DNA from: Mikania micrantha | Taxonomy: Eukaryota; Streptophyta; Magnoliopsida; Asterales; Asteraceae | DNA: 64,000 nt | Direction: 5' to 3' | Assembly (NCBI GenBank): GCA_009363875.1 | Contig: CM018680.1 | Coordinates: forward strand, 72,978,272 to 73,042,271 | Shown: positions 12,146-24,837 of the stretch, one piece after another | How the letters are laid out: each line of letters begins with the position of its first letter | Position numbering within the stretch: position 1 is the stretch's first letter | The notes under the pieces: generated by a model | What the model was told of the DNA's origin: nothing | The model's database searches: none | The model's input: the letters and a program-made list of their open reading frames with translations, nothing else | Program-made: the position numbers and the translations under genes

Positions 12146-12678
12146 GTTTGACTTAAATTTGAGTAAATTTATTTTAACTATTTCATTTTAAAATATAATC
12201 TTCAGTCAATGTTGCCTATGTGATTTAAATAACTAACAATTTTGGTCCTCAAATCTGTAATATGGTTAGGGGTCAAAACCGTTAGTTGTTTAAAAACACA
12301 TGGATTGCATTGAAACCATTGATAGAAGATTATATTTTGAGTTAAAATAGTTAAAACACATAAACCACATAGGCTAAAATCATAATTTACTTTAAATTTT
12401 TATTGAGGCAAGAATAATTTATGAATAGTTTGATTTGCTTTTGCCTAAGCCTGACAAAATAAGCCGATTGAGTTGGGTAATGGATAAAAACATGCTCGTG
12501 TCAAAATTCAGGTAAGGATGAGTTTTAAGAAAAATTTTAATGATATTTTCATCAAACATAAAATTGGTAACTCTTATTTTTTTAATTCATTTTATTCATA
12601 TAGTTTTTAGATTAATCATCTTGACTCGTATTGTGTTAAAAGTGTTAATCATCTTTAACTCATTTTACATTATGTCAC

Positions 12679-14576
12679 TCATTAATATATATATTAAAAA
12701 GCAAATATTGAATGTGAGACAAAAATCACTGTTCATTTTTTACTTCTTCTATTGCGTTTGGTACAAGTCCTATGCACTACTAAACAACACCCACGACATC
12801 TCTCATTAGTCATTACTTCTCCCTTCTCATCTCACCAAAACCCTAAATTGTGTCTGTGTGATCAGGGGAATGAAATGCCTCCTTTTTCTGGCGAAACTTC
12901 TCCACCGATCTGCAACTCCAATCACCTCATTGTTTTCATTTCTATGATCCCCTTGATCTAGGTTTTGTTTGATTCATCTTTCACGCCTTTCAATTGAACT
13001 CTCAAGGCGATGAAGAGTTGGAATTCAAATTACAAACAGGTAAGAATGTAGCAATTGTTATTTTGTCAATATCTTATTGTTTTTAGTATATGTATTATCC
13101 AAATCGATTCCACTTGCGCTCAATCATGACCCCATTGATCTAGGTTTTGTTTGATTCATCTTTCATGTCTTTCAAGACCTTGAATTGTTTTATCTACAAG
13201 TTTAGGGTTTAGTTTTTTTAGTAATCTTGACTTTTGATTTGATCATAACTTATTAGAATATCAAATTTATAATCACTTCTTCCCCAAACAATCACAATAT
13301 TTAGTTTGTTGTGGAGTATAATATTTTGATTTATTAGTAAAATCATACGAGGTTTTTGATTAGATATAAATGAATGCATGAATGTATACAATTGTATAGA
13401 GTGGATTATTTTTGTTCTTTAACAACAATGATTGTCTTTTGTAATATTGAAACCATTACATATTTGATCTTTGTATTTCTTTCTTAAATTCATTCTATGT
13501 TCTTAAATGTTTATTTAGTTTAATGTTAATTTTTTGGGAGTGCTTTGAAACAGGAAATACAATGAGGTCATGATAAAGCATTTTTTGTTATAATTAACAC
13601 TAGCCATGTTTAGTCGAATTATTTGAAAAAATGAGTTGGTTTTTTAGTGAATGTGGAAAAATTTAACCCTTTTTCTGATTTTAGAAATGGTGTAACCAGG
13701 CCAGAGACCTGGATTCAATTTATTGAAGTTTGATTTGCTAGAGTTTCAGTTTGCATGGTGATCACTAATTTTATCTCAAACTAAGTTGTAGTGTGTATAG
13801 AATTTGAAATAAAGAGAACATTTCAGTTTTTTTTCTTATGCAAGTACCCTGTCTTTTTTATTTATCCTGATTTTGCAAACTCTGGCAATCTTTTGATGTG
13901 TATGACAGACATGGAGGATGTAAAATATTTCTTGGAACTTTCTAACTGGAACTTTTTTGCTTTATGTTTATCATATTTCATTAGTTCAATTATATTTAGA
14001 TGTATGTTTGATTATTGAAATGTAAAGAGTTAGACTTTAGGCAGTTAATTTTATGCTGGCATATTTTTTAGTGTGTATGATAGACATAAATGATGTCAGG
14101 TATTTCTTGAAGCCATCTATATGGATTGTTATACAGCCATCATAATCTGACATGGTTCAAATTGGTTTACCAACCGCAGGTGCTTAGCAATTCAAATTTG
14201 GCTCATTTTTTCTAAATATATTTTTCTTTGAAAATCTATTTGTGTTCTAGAGTAGATTACTTAAAAAAAAAATAAGACGGACTTTGGTGGCCAATGATTT
14301 TTTATGCTTTGATGAGTACCATATAAATGTAGATTCAAGTAGATATTTGGTGTTTCGTATCTTGGTGTGGCAACATCTTTACAGTCATGACGGGAGGCTT
14401 CCTTTTTTGTTGCCTTTTTATAGGTCTGAGATGTGTATTTATCTATTACTAAAATTCTGATATTTTAAGTGGACTTTGAGTGTTACGTGTTGTTTACCTA
14501 CATCAGTATAAACAGAATAATGTGCTTCATGTTAGTTTAACGGACCCGGCGCAACGCGCGGGGTCCTAAATCCTAG
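12679..14576 (+). mobile_element. Non-autonomous Helitron with 3' terminus CCTAAATCCTAG
   Basis: The 3' end has the hairpin GGACCCGGCGCAACGCGCGGGGTCC, then TAAATC and CTAG at 14573-14576, followed by T. The 5' region (TATATATATTAAAA, then ACTGTTCATTTTTTAC and GCGTTTGGTACAAGTC) matches the start of the Helitron in the 34.5-39.4 kb intron. The exact 5' base is uncertain. Inside is a gene-like leader (CCCTAAATTG ... ATGAAGAGTTGG ... CAGGTAAGAA, 12838-13045) that may be a captured first exon of unknown origin, and a local duplication (12944-12997 and 13127-13175). Confidence 0.75.
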
Positions 14577-15680
14577 TTTCATTTTAAATACAATAATTGT
14601 TTATCAAATATTATATATTTTAAGATTTCTCTACTTTACAGAATATCTTTCTCAATGTGTGTATATATATAATATAACAGATATTTAATAAAAAAAATAG
14701 TGTAATATATTTTGAAAAAGTAAATTTGATGAAATCTGAAGGTTTCCTAATAAAATTGGTTGATTTTTTGGGTTTTCTTGGTTCTTCAGAGTCAAATAGA
14801 TTTTTGAGAAAGATTGAGAGGTGGTTTGGTACTTTGGTGGGTGGGTAGTTATATTATATATATGTACATATATATAAAGAGTTTTCTTTAAAAAGTTTAT
14901 TTTGCCTAACAAAACTAAAAAAGGATTTTTAAAAACTTAAAAACCGATTCAAACAACTTAACAGAAAAAAAATGGTCTTTTCAGAACAACTTAACAGAAA
15001 AAAACTAACACTCCTAAATATCAAAATAGCAATGAAAATAGAACCCTTAAAACGTAATCTTCAAACTTTAGGCTCAAAAGAGTTGAAAACCCTAACAGCA
15101 TGAACGAAAAAACCAAATATAAGTACTTAAATATTTTTAAGAATCTTAAGAGATTGAATAACCTAATTGTGTCAAGAACAAGAAAACTTCAAGTTCTTTC
15201 TTTAGTTTTCCAATTTAGCCCAAAACTCACAAGTTTTCTGATCTTCATCTTCGACCATCCTCGTCGTCTTCTAAGCATTCCTAATAACATTCACGATCAC
15301 GCATATCCGGCTCTCAAGTTTCAAACCAAAACCCAAAATATGATCAAGCAATCCTATCGGTCAACAGTCAAGAATACAACATGAACACATTTAGATGAAT
15401 AAACAGCCTTTGTAACGGGTCAAAGTCAAAACAGGTAGTTTTATGCAGATAAAATTTTGTTGGGTAATATTGGAACTACCCACTAACGCCTTTCTCTATA
15501 TTTTTTATATACTTATAAGTTAGCAAGGTATTAGAAGTATTCTTGACGACTTTTAGTAAAGCCATCTATGAGATTTCAATATACTAAAACTTCAGATACC
15601 TTTCAACCAGCTTGACTCATTTGACCTCTTTTCTTTTTTGATCAAATACTTTATTTAGCTTACTCTTGTTTGAGACATTA
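14577..15680. other. Gene-free AT-rich spacer
   Basis: No gene is supported. A 94-codon ORF at 15100-15384 has low-complexity Leu/Lys/Asn composition and no recognisable motif. TATATA runs lie near 14665 and 14860. Confidence 0.6.
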
Positions 15681-15963
15681 ACGCCCCATTTGCGATGCAC
15701 GCGCGCATATAATGTATATTTGTGTAGGACCTCAAGGGACAAAAGTAAAATTGCACTAATTTTAACGTTATTTTAGTCATTTTGTGAAAATAATGTTAAA
15801 GGTGTTGGGATGATTAACTTCAAATGATAACTTTGAGCCGAGGACTCCTTCGGAGCAGCCTCTCTATCCCAACTGGGATAGGAGTAAGGTTTGTTTCCAT
15901 CCTTCCTCCACAAACCCTACTGAAAAGTGGGAATATACTGGGTAAGTTTGTTTGTTTGTTTTT
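15681..15963 (+). mobile_element. SINE-like retroposon with LINE-type tail, copy 1
   Basis: It starts ACGCCCCATTTGCGATGC and ends GGGTAAGTTTGTTTG. The flanks are TTGTTTGAGACATTA (15666-15680) and TTGTTTGAGACGTTA (15964-15978), a 15-bp target duplication with one mismatch. The 3' half (ACTCCTTCGGAGCAGCC ... CTGGGTAAGTTTG) resembles the 3' end of the RTE LINE at 58650. Sister copies are at 17955, 19050, 20195 (minus) and 63380 (minus). It lies just downstream of the CMSS1 gene. Confidence 0.85.
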
Positions 15964-16040
15964 TTGTTTGAGACGTTAGAGACAATACCAAAATAATCAG
16001 GTAAAGGTTCAACATACCCATATAAGTATAATACAATTGC

Positions 16041-19000
16041 TCACTCGTTTGCATCTGATCTTCCCTTCGTTCTTTTGAAGTTGTTGGCATCAATGGTGCC
16101 GTAGAGACAGATGCGAAGACTGCCACTTAGGAGTCTCTGGTGAAAGTGGGTTGTGTACAATTCCCAAAATTCATCCCTGCACAATAATAAATATTCAATT
16201 CTATAAAGTTGATAAAAAATATAAGAATTTGAGATAGATGAAATACAAGAAATCTAGGGACCAAGAGTGAAATTTAGGGGATTTATGCGTTACAAATATT
16301 TAAAGGTTTAGGACCATGTAGCTAATTTATGAAACCTACTGACCAAGAATGAAATACTAACAAACTACAAAGACCATTTTGGCAATTTACTCTTAATTTA
16401 AAATACCCATTTTGAAACAATTGTTTACATTACCGTATCAAGCTACCAATTTTATTTAGGAAGTCATCATGATAATATTTAAAGATTGCAATATTTGCAT
16501 TATTCTCATATTTAATAATGGTACAAAGGCAGCCACTGTTGTAGAAATTGTTAGTCGCTAATCGGGCAGTAGGGTAGGGCAGGAATAGTCGAGATTTATC
16601 ATAATTAAACAATTAATCAGATTGGAAATTTTATATAAAATTATTCAGAATTATATATATACATCCAAAGTTTCTATATAATTTTTATAAAATTTAAACT
16701 TTATACACACACACACATATATAGAATATCAAAAGTCGCCGTAAAATGTTGCCGCAGATTTTGCCCACCTAGCCGACTTTGACCGATCACCAATTTTTTG
16801 ACCGACTACCTAAAAATTTATCGGTGCCTACTAGCCGACGAGGCCGATTTTTACAACACTGAAGGCAGCCTTGGTTCTACTTTATCACATGTTCTCTAAT
16901 GTGTCACAAAACTTAATGACAACAAATTCAACAGATCATCATAAGCTAATAAATCAAGTCAATGGTCAACTACTACGATGGTGAAAGTTCTAATCAAGTC
17001 AATGATTTGCCACATACCATCATAATTATTCCAAAGTTGTATTCTGCATAATGCCATGGATAAAGTTGACCCCTTTGATCTTTGACCGGTTTTATTTAAG
17101 TCATTTTTTTTATTTAATTTTACTTAACCCAAATTAATCTGTATAATTTTTGTTGACCATGAACCCATCAAGAAAAACTCACAAGGCCCATCTATGCCTT
17201 CCTAACTAAATCAATCTGTCTACAAGACGGGTCGAAAGTGTCACCTCTAAATCAATAGTGTACATTTATTTCTTTGGTAAGAATAGGATAAAAGCAATTT
17301 TTAGGCAATATTGTAGCTTCAAGAATCATCCATAATTCATTTCATTAAATTATAAGAAGATGATAACTAGCACTATATACAAGTAGTTGGAAATTTAACC
17401 TTATTTGAGGGATGCTAAAAAGTGAATATCCCTTAACATCTGTATGCATATCAAGCACAACAACTGATAGTCGCGATAGACCCAAAGCTTCCATGTCGAT
17501 TAACTTTTTGATTCTGAAACAATTATGAATTGGTGTATTAAACAAATAAAATGGATATAAAGATCATAAATGGATGAACTAGTTTACCTGCTTGGTGTTC
17601 CACAAGCAACATTAACATGATTCTTTAAACAGGAAACCTGAAGGCAAGATCATATCACATTATTAACGGCAAAGAGGCATGAGACATAATTTCAAACACA
17701 AATTTAAAACATTTTCACACAAGTTGAAATATAATTTAAATATTCAGGAAATTTAGTAATCATTTTCCACGTGTTTCCATTTGCATAAACTAGGGGTTTT
17801 CAGTACCTAAAAATAGTGAAATTCGAATCAAATGAAACACTAAATCCAATCAGTTTTTTGGTTTTTGAAACATCTTTTGAACTGATTCAAATTCAAAATT
17901 CATAGATTGGTATCCAAGTGACAGATTTTTGAACAATTATGTACTTTAAACCCAACGCCCCATTTGTGGTGCATGCATATAATGTATATATGTGTGGGCT
18001 CCCAAGAAGCAAATGTAAAATTGCACTAATTTTAATATTATTTTATTTATTTTGTGAAAATAACAACCTCTCTATCCCAACCGGGATAGGGGTAAGGTTT
18101 GTCTACATTCTTTCCCCCAGACCCTGCTGAAGAGTGGGAATATACTGGGTAAGTTTGTACTTCAAAACCCAAATCAGTGTGTGTAGTTGTGTACGTGTGC
18201 ATGCACGTGTGTATGTATGTATGGAGAGAGAGAGGGAGAGTGAAGTTTAATACAAAACTAACTTCAAGAAGAGAACCAAGAGAACCGAGTGAACACTCGC
18301 ACCTTATGATATTTATAATGGTGGGGGGGCATAATTGGGTAGATTTGGGATACACCCCCATTTGAGTATAAATTCAAATGAATGAAAAACTATTAAGTTG
18401 AGGACACAAAGAATACATAATCACTTTTCAAAAAATATAGTAGCAATAAAAACTTGAAAAATGCAATAAAAAATCTACTGGTTTTTTATACTAGCATGAC
18501 CATTGAACATTTAAAATATAAACAGCATCTCTGGGGAACGCAAATCCCAAGTCTTTTCTAAAACTTAAATGACCACAAAGCTAAACAGTTGACAATGCCA
18601 ACAGTTGTGTTTAGCCTAATGACGCATTAAAGTCTACTGTAATTGAAGAATTGGTCCCTCAGGCAAAAAGAAACCGCATTAAGCCCGCTTTGCTACATAT
18701 CGTTTGATAAGGTAAAATCCCTTTTTGGTAATCAGTTACCAGCAAATGTTCAGCAATGTTCTTAAAAGTATGTAATACCTGATCTTCAATCTTCAAATGC
18801 TTGGCAAAAAGTTTTGCAGCCGGACATTCTTTGGTGAAAGGCTTCAAACTCCTGAAGATATGCAACGAAGAGAATAAATGCATAAAGCAAAAAACTTTTA
18901 ATATGACTCGAGAATCTTATAGTGTTTTTCAAACTCCAACAGTTCAAGAAATCAACATTTAAAATTACAAAAAAATGGCATTTTTGTGAGAATATATAGA

Positions 19001-21278
19001 GATGGTTTGTGAAATGGAAATATAAGTCTCTCAAATTAGATTAAAGTAAAGCCCGTGTGCAGTGCGCTCATATGATGTAATATATGTGTCGACCCTCGAG
19101 GAGCAAAGGTAAAATTGCACTAATTTTAACGTTATTTTACTTATTTTTTGTAAAGATAACGTTAAAAGCGTTGGGTTAGTTGGTTAATCAGGCATCATGA
19201 GCCGGGGGTCTCCTTTGAAGCAGCCTCTCTATTCCTACAGGATAGAGGTAAGGTTGTCTACATCTTACCCTCCTCAGACCCTACCTTAGCTTTGCTAATG
19301 GTGGGATACTGAGTACGATGATGATGATGAAATTAGATTAAAGTAATGATAAGGAGATAAATCATTGTAAGATTCAACAATTAATTTTTCTGATTGCTGA
19401 TATGAAAAGAACATCCAAAGCTCGTATTTGACCCCCAAATAACCACAAAATTAGGAGCAGAATTTGTTAATCCGCACATTAAAAACCAATTGTTGCAACC
19501 TAATTGAATAATAAGTTCCAAAACGCCCCATACATAGATTATATCATATAGGTGGTAAGTGGTAACGATATAAACAAGAATCAATATATTAACTTGTACG
19601 GTTGAAACAAGGAGAAGATACCATGAGCACACCAACGTGTGCAAACACATATACAAGTCAAGAAAGATTAAATAATTTTGTATGAAATGTGTATCTTTGC
19701 ACCTGAAAAGTTCCAGTGATCTCAAGGCAGATAAACTAATTGTAAGCAGAGTTGGACTCCCGGGTTCAGTGTTCTTCCCGGAGAGTTGCTTTTTACATAA
19801 GGCTTCTTTCCAAGATGATCCAAATGATGCCTTCATATGTTCACTTAAATTACTCACATCCTGAGGTAAACTTTCAGATAGTTTCACAATACATGCATCT
19901 GCACCAAGATTAATAACCAATGATTCATTTCATCATACAAATTTAAAGGTATTTCAGGTCTTCATTTCATAGATCATTATGATGAACACCTGATGATTGT
20001 AACAAAAAGTTCAGTGTTGATCCTAAATACTGTTTTGTAAACTAGAATGAACACCTCTGTAATATGTTACAATCACAAGCAACATGCATCTGCATCAAGA
20101 TTAATAATCAATGATTACATCATATGAATTAATGGAATTTCAGGCTTTCATTTCATGAATCATCATGAATGACACTTGATGATTGTAGTAAAATTGCTCG
20201 AGTCGTCGTCATCATCATCGTCATACTCAGTATATCCCACCATTAATAAAGCTAAGGTAGGGTCTGAGGAGGATAAGATGTAGACAATCTTACCTCTACC
20301 CCGTAGGAATAGAGAGGCTGCTTCCGAGACCCCGACTCATGATGCTTGATTAACCAAACAACCTAATGCTTTTAATGTTAATTTCACGAGAATTAGGTAA
20401 AATAACATAAAAATTATAGCAATTTTACTTTTGCCTCTCATTATTTGCTAGAGCGTTGATCTTAAGTGCATGTTTGGGATTCCATTTGAACGTCCTTATT
20501 AACTTATTGGCTTTATGAATAAGTCATTAAGTTAAAAAAAAGTTTGGTAATATAAAAAGAACTTATTGTTTTAGTTTTCTAAGTAAAGTTAAAAAATTAT
20601 TTTCAAGAACTATAATTTGTAGCTTTTAGATAGGATTTTTAACTTTTGGATGAAATAGTTTAAAAACTAATCCAAACACTTGTCTAAAAGCTAATTTAAA
20701 CAACTTATTGACTTATTAATTGTTCACGTATCAAAAAAGCTTATTCAAACACTTTTTAAATATTCATTTTAAAAAATTATAAGTTAATAAGAACTTATAA
20801 AAAAAAAAATTTTGAAAGCATCCCTAAATACAAAATTGGCAAAACTAGAATCAATACCCATTGTGATCTGTTAAAATCACAAGCAACATAAACCTAAATC
20901 ACTAAAATTGCCAATGTTGGAAAAACTAAACATTTGTCGATCAATCACCATATAAACCACAAACTGAATAGCAAAACATGAAAAATTTTTATGAAGAAAC
21001 ATCATACTCGTAAATGATTCAAGTTCGAGAGAAGAAAGCTGTATGCCATTTGCCGACTGATACTGCTGAATGAAAAATTCAAGCTGTTGCGAAGCAGTAG
21101 TCAGCAACTCAGGTGCTGGTGCCACCGCCGGCGGCGGCGGGAGCTCCGGCGGTGCTTTGTGGTTGGGTTTTTTACCCTTATTTGATGATTTGGTTCTGGG
21201 TTTGAGATTATCACGGCCATGCTTTACTGGGTGCTTTGAAGATCGTTGGGGTTTTGAATGTTTTTGTGGTTTTGCCAT
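16041..21278 (-). CDS. CMSS1: CMSS1/Cms1-like ribosome biogenesis protein
   Basis: Six exons on the minus strand join in frame: 21008-21278, 19703-19898, 18779-18851, 17588-17637, 17400-17513 and 16041-16176. The product is 279 residues, the same length as the human family member. CMSS1/Cms1 is a nucleolar P-loop-like protein linked to small ribosomal subunit processing. Seen: a Lys/Arg-rich N terminus (MAKPQKHSKPQRSSKHPVKHG, likely nucleolar targeting), a Pro-rich stretch, ALRSLELFRSLK, the KLFAKHLKIEDQ segment, CGTPSRIKKLI (family GTPGRIKEL) and a C-terminal block with DEFWELY and GTIDANNFKRTKGRSD. All junctions are GT/AG. Introns carry three SINE-like copies and a hAT element. The 5' leader lies just above 21278. 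No break was found, so it is probably functional. Confidence 0.93.
16534..16861. mobile_element. hAT-type MITE in the last CMSS1 intron
   Basis: Ends are CACTGTTGTAGAAATTG and CGATTTTTACAACACTG. A perfect 8-bp duplication AAGGCAGC flanks it (16526-16533 and 16862-16869). The inner sequence has repeated GACCGATC and CTAGCCGAC words. A relative begins at about 63774. Confidence 0.88.
17955..18156 (+). mobile_element. SINE-like retroposon, copy 2, in CMSS1 intron 3
   Basis: It starts ACGCCCCATTTGTGGTGC and ends TACTGGGTAAGTTT. Flanking sequences GTACTTTAAACCCA and GTACTTCAAAACCCA are a slightly altered target duplication. The middle lacks about 75 bases present in copy 1 (the GTTGGGATGATTAACTT part). 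Confidence 0.82.
19050..19329 (+). mobile_element. SINE-like retroposon, copy 3, in CMSS1 intron 2
   Basis: A perfect 17-bp target duplication AAATTAGATTAAAGTAA lies at 19033-19049 and 19330-19346. The body matches copies 1 and 2 (AAAATTGCACTAATTTTAACG, GCAGCCTCTCTATTCC). It ends in a GAT repeat instead of a GTTT tail. Confidence 0.88.
20195..20465 (-). mobile_element. SINE-like retroposon, copy 4, in CMSS1 intron 1
   Basis: It is a reverse-oriented copy of the family: the ATC-repeat tail is at the left (20200-20225), then CTCAGTATATCCCACC, AGAGAGGCTGCTTCCG and TAGCAATTTTACTTTTGCC. The tail matches that of copy 3, so 3 and 4 form a subfamily. Its target duplication was not resolved. The next block (about 20465-20830) is a decayed MITE like the one at 11345-12145. 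Confidence 0.8.
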
Positions 21279-21329
21279 GGTTTCTACTCACCTGCAAAAG
21301 CAGCTGCTGTCTAGGTTTACTTAAAGTTT

Positions 21330-22423
21330 GTATTCTTTTTTTATCTATTAATTTTATTTGTTAATAGGATAATAAATTTAAGATAAACTTTACATGTTTG
21401 GATTAGCCGTTCACGAGCCAAATCAAACCGAGAGCAGGTTTTCTTACACTTTGTATGTTTTCAAATTGGTCTGCCCGGTTGGATATGAAATTACAAACTC
21501 GAGCGAAATATTAATGCTTGAACTCGGTTCGATTTAGAATCAAGCTCTCAATTCGGCTCGATTTTGCTCGATTCAGATTAAAATTTGGTATAAAAAAATC
21601 CAGGTTGTCGCCTATTAAGAAAACCACAAATAGAGATATGTACCGAAAGTAATTGCTTTGAAAATTTAATTAGATATTTAGAGTTAGGTTTTTGTTTTAT
21701 TGTTATATTTTTAATGCATATAAACTAAGTCTGAAATATGAATATTTACTCTTTAAAGGCTTAAGTATTTGCTTATATTAGGTTAAATATCTATAAAATA
21801 ATTGTGTGTGTTATAAAATAATAGATATTCGAGTAAAATCAAACGAGCAATAAGCGAACTAACCTTTGCTCATGCTTGGTTCTTTATAAACCGAACCGAG
21901 CCGATAGGGTAGTTTACAATCGAGATTATTTCCAAGCTTTTTTCGATTGAGTTTTGAGTGTTGAACCATTTGGACAACCCTAGGTATAGGTACGATATAA
22001 ACATATTTCAGTTAATTCATTAAACTGATTAATCAAGGTCGGCTCAATGGTTCAAAATACATAAGCAAAGGCTAAGGCCCTCCAAAATTATAACATCCTC
22101 GAATATTATAATTTTTTATTGTAATCCTCTAGATCATCTGATCACATATGCTATGTTCATGGAACATTATAATCCTATGATTTTTCTAACTAGTGAGCGT
22201 TGGGATTTGAATCCGAATTGTTAGATCGATGAACATATAAAACTTAGTTGATGGAATGATGGATTCAATCAAAGAGGAAACTGATTTGTAATGGTGTGCG
22301 TTGTTTCCTGTTTTCTGGTTTCTTATTTTCTGTATCAAACATCTAGGGGAAATCCCTTTTATATATTTGTAATTGTATTTCCATCAAATACGATTAGATA
22401 AACTTTAAGAACTAGTTACGTCA
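21330..22423. other. Spacer upstream of CMSS1 with MITE-like words
   Basis: No gene is supported. Around 21400-21990 there are repeated AACTCGGTTCGATT and CCGAACCGAGCCG words, like a decayed hAT-type MITE. The remainder is AT-rich. Confidence 0.5.
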
Positions 22424-22500
22424 ATATGTGAAAGTTACTAAATTTTGAGGTCACACTATATTTGTATATAATATATATATATATGTGTGTGTGTGTGTAG

Positions 22501-22750
22501 GGAGATGATCAAAAATTAACATTTTCTTATTGCGTTAAACGAATAACTACATCTTATTACTTTGGTATCCACATTAAAGTAGTATATTATTTTTTTTAAT
22601 TAATTTAATTATTGTAGGGTCCAGTTACATTAATAGAAAAAAAAAAGAAAAAACCTACATCTTTATATTTACTTTAATGTGAGTCTCAAAGTAATAAGAT
22701 TTAGTTATTCGGTTAACGCCATAAGAAATGATTAATTTTTTATCATCTCC
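22501..22750. mobile_element. Foldback MITE, about 250 bp
   Basis: The left arm (GGAGATGATCAAAAATTAAC, then GCGTTAAACGAATAACTA) is the inverted match of the right arm (TAGTTATTCGGTTAACGCC, then AATTTTTTATCATCTCC). The arms extend for about 80 bases with small differences. The centre is short and AT-rich. No ORF. Confidence 0.85.
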
Positions 22751-22984
22751 ATATATACAAGGCCGGCCATGAGGAGAGGTGGGGTGGGCGACCGCCCCGG
22801 GCCCGATAATTTAGGGGGTCCGAAATTTTTTTAAAAAAATTATATATTATATATACAAAAAATGTATATAAGAAATTTATAGCATCAATGTTTAAAATGG
22901 TGCATGAGCGGTCAGGGAAGGGGAAACCTGACATTTGTCCTAGGCCCAATTTTTTTAGAAGGCACAACATTTTGATTTATATGT

Positions 22985-23505
22985 ATATATAGAGAATCGG
23001 TTAATGATTTACTCGGTTTGGTTTAATTGGTTTTCAATTTTTCCCTATCCAAAAACCGAACCAAATATGAGATTCGGTTCGGTTTGGTTTCGGTTAAAAC
23101 GAACAAACCGATTAAAAATCAAATAAACCGGCTAAAATCAAATAAACCGAATTCAATCGAATAAATTGATTAAAACCAAATAAACCGGTTAAAAACCGAA
23201 CAAACCGATCTGAATAAACTGAATTCAAGCTCATGTATTATTAATAAGATAGTAAATTTAAATCTAAATTCGGTTTAATCGGTTAACCAAACAAACCGAA
23301 TTCAAAAAGAATTAGAACGATAGCTGAACAAAAAGCCGATATTCGGATACATTTAGAAACCGAACCGTAAACCGAATTTGGAATTTGGAGTGAGGAACCA
23401 AAACGAAAACCGAATTCAAAATTCGGTTTGGTTTTTTCAGTTACAAATGCAGTTCAGTTATGAATACGGTTCGACTTTCGGTTTTCTTGAGCACCCCTAA
23501 TTTAA
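22985..23505. mobile_element. Decayed hAT-like MITE rich in AACCGAA/TTCGGTT words
   Basis: Dense alternating AACCGAACC and TTCGGTTTGG words in both orientations, ending in GAGCACCCCTAATTT. Similar elements with ends GGGTGTTCA and GAACACCC are at 34689-35143 and 61875-62234. Exact ends were not determined. Confidence 0.55.
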
Positions 23506-23622
23506 TATGTAAATTCACTAGAGGGTTTTTTTTCTGGTTCTTCTTGATCATCTTCATTCTTAGGGTCGCGTATGAAAGGACCCATTTTTTTTTCTTGACC
23601 TAGGTCCTAGAATATTTTTTTA

Positions 23623-24790
23623 CCAGGTTATTAACCCGTGTGTTACACGGGTTTAATATAAAATATTAAATAATTAGTAATGAAAAGTTAGCAATTATAA
23701 AACGATATTTGACATACTAATAAATATTTTAAGTAATAAATAAATAATTAAAATTTTCAATCACTATACAAATGATATATGAACTTATGATGTATATCAA
23801 TTGATATTTTTGAAATAACTGACGTTAAAACTTCAGTTTGTATTATATTAAAAACTAACTTTTATAAATCAATAATATAAAATATATTTTTTGTAATTAT
23901 TAATGTTAAACAACGCAATTTAAAAATAACGTTAAACATAACATAACAAAAGTGTAACTTTATCTATCATTTTTATTACTTCATTTTTAAATAAATTAAA
24001 AAATGTCATTTTTTATAAAAATTTCATTTTTTAAAAACTCATTTTATGGTATATTTTAAAAAAATCATTTTATAAGATAACTTGTTTTTTACATAAATTT
24101 TGTTTTTTTGAAAATAAAATATTTCTTTCTTTAAAATTTTTGATTTTATAAAATTTTGATGTGTTTTATAAAAATTATAAGTGTGTTTTATTATAAAAAA
24201 GAAAAATAATATATTAGGTATTAGCAATGTTTTCATAACCGGACCGGACGTCGAACCGGTCTCCTTACCGGTCAGAGGTCGGACCGGTCGGACCGGTCGA
24301 ACCGGATTTAAGAACCGGATGATTTTATATACATTTTATAAATATATATATATAAAAAATTAAAAAAAATTAAAAAAAATTAAAAAAAAATAAAAAAACC
24401 GGTCCAACCACCGGCCCGACCACCGGTTTTCCGGTCCGACCACCGGTCGCCGGTTCAACCGGCCGGTTATGACAAAAACGGTTTTGGACATAGAACCGGC
24501 CCGCTTAGCTTACCGAATCCCGGTCCGACCGGTCCGACCGGCCGGTCCGGTCCGGGTTTAAAAACATTGGGTATTAGTATTATAATTATTTAATAAAATA
24601 AATAATTTATTTAATAAGAGAGAGAAAGTATATAGTTATTTAATAGGAGAGAAAATTAAGTAAATTTATAAGAAATTGACAAATGTCAATAGTGGTTTGA
24701 GAAGATGACATGTGGCATATAGTGGTGTGTGAAGGTGACATGTGGCAAAAATTTACTCTTTTATTATAGTTTATAGATTATAGATTATAG
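23623..24790 (-). mobile_element. Non-autonomous Helitron, same family as 4185-4958
   Basis: Read on the minus strand, it ends with the hairpin CCCGTGTAACACACGGG, TTAATAAC and CTGG at 23623-23626. The body shares ATAACTTGTTTTTTACATAA, GAGAGAGAA and GACATGTGGCA stretches with the 4185 element. The other end is near 24790. A hAT element is inserted at 24225-24569. Confidence 0.75.
24225..24569. mobile_element. hAT-type MITE, 345 bp, target duplication GGTATTAG
   Basis: Termini CAATGTTTTCATAACCGG and GGGTTTAAAAACATTG. A perfect 8-bp duplication GGTATTAG lies at 24217-24224 and 24570-24577. The interior carries ACCGGTCGGACC repeats, as in the element at 3558. The unfilled form of this site is visible in the sister Helitron near 4530 (AGTTATTAGTATTATT). 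Confidence 0.92.
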
Positions 24791-24837
24791 ATATAGATTC
24801 TTAGGGCCGGCTCTGCCTATATATATAATATATATAT

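Noticed and set aside
13791..14018. 75-codon ORF (Phe/Cys-rich) inside the Helitron at 12679-14576
   Set aside because: Composition matches the AT-rich background, and there is no signal or conserved motif.
19381..19920. 179-codon minus-strand ORF as a separate gene
   Set aside because: Only its first part (19703-19898) is real, as CMSS1 exon 2; the rest is intron read-through.
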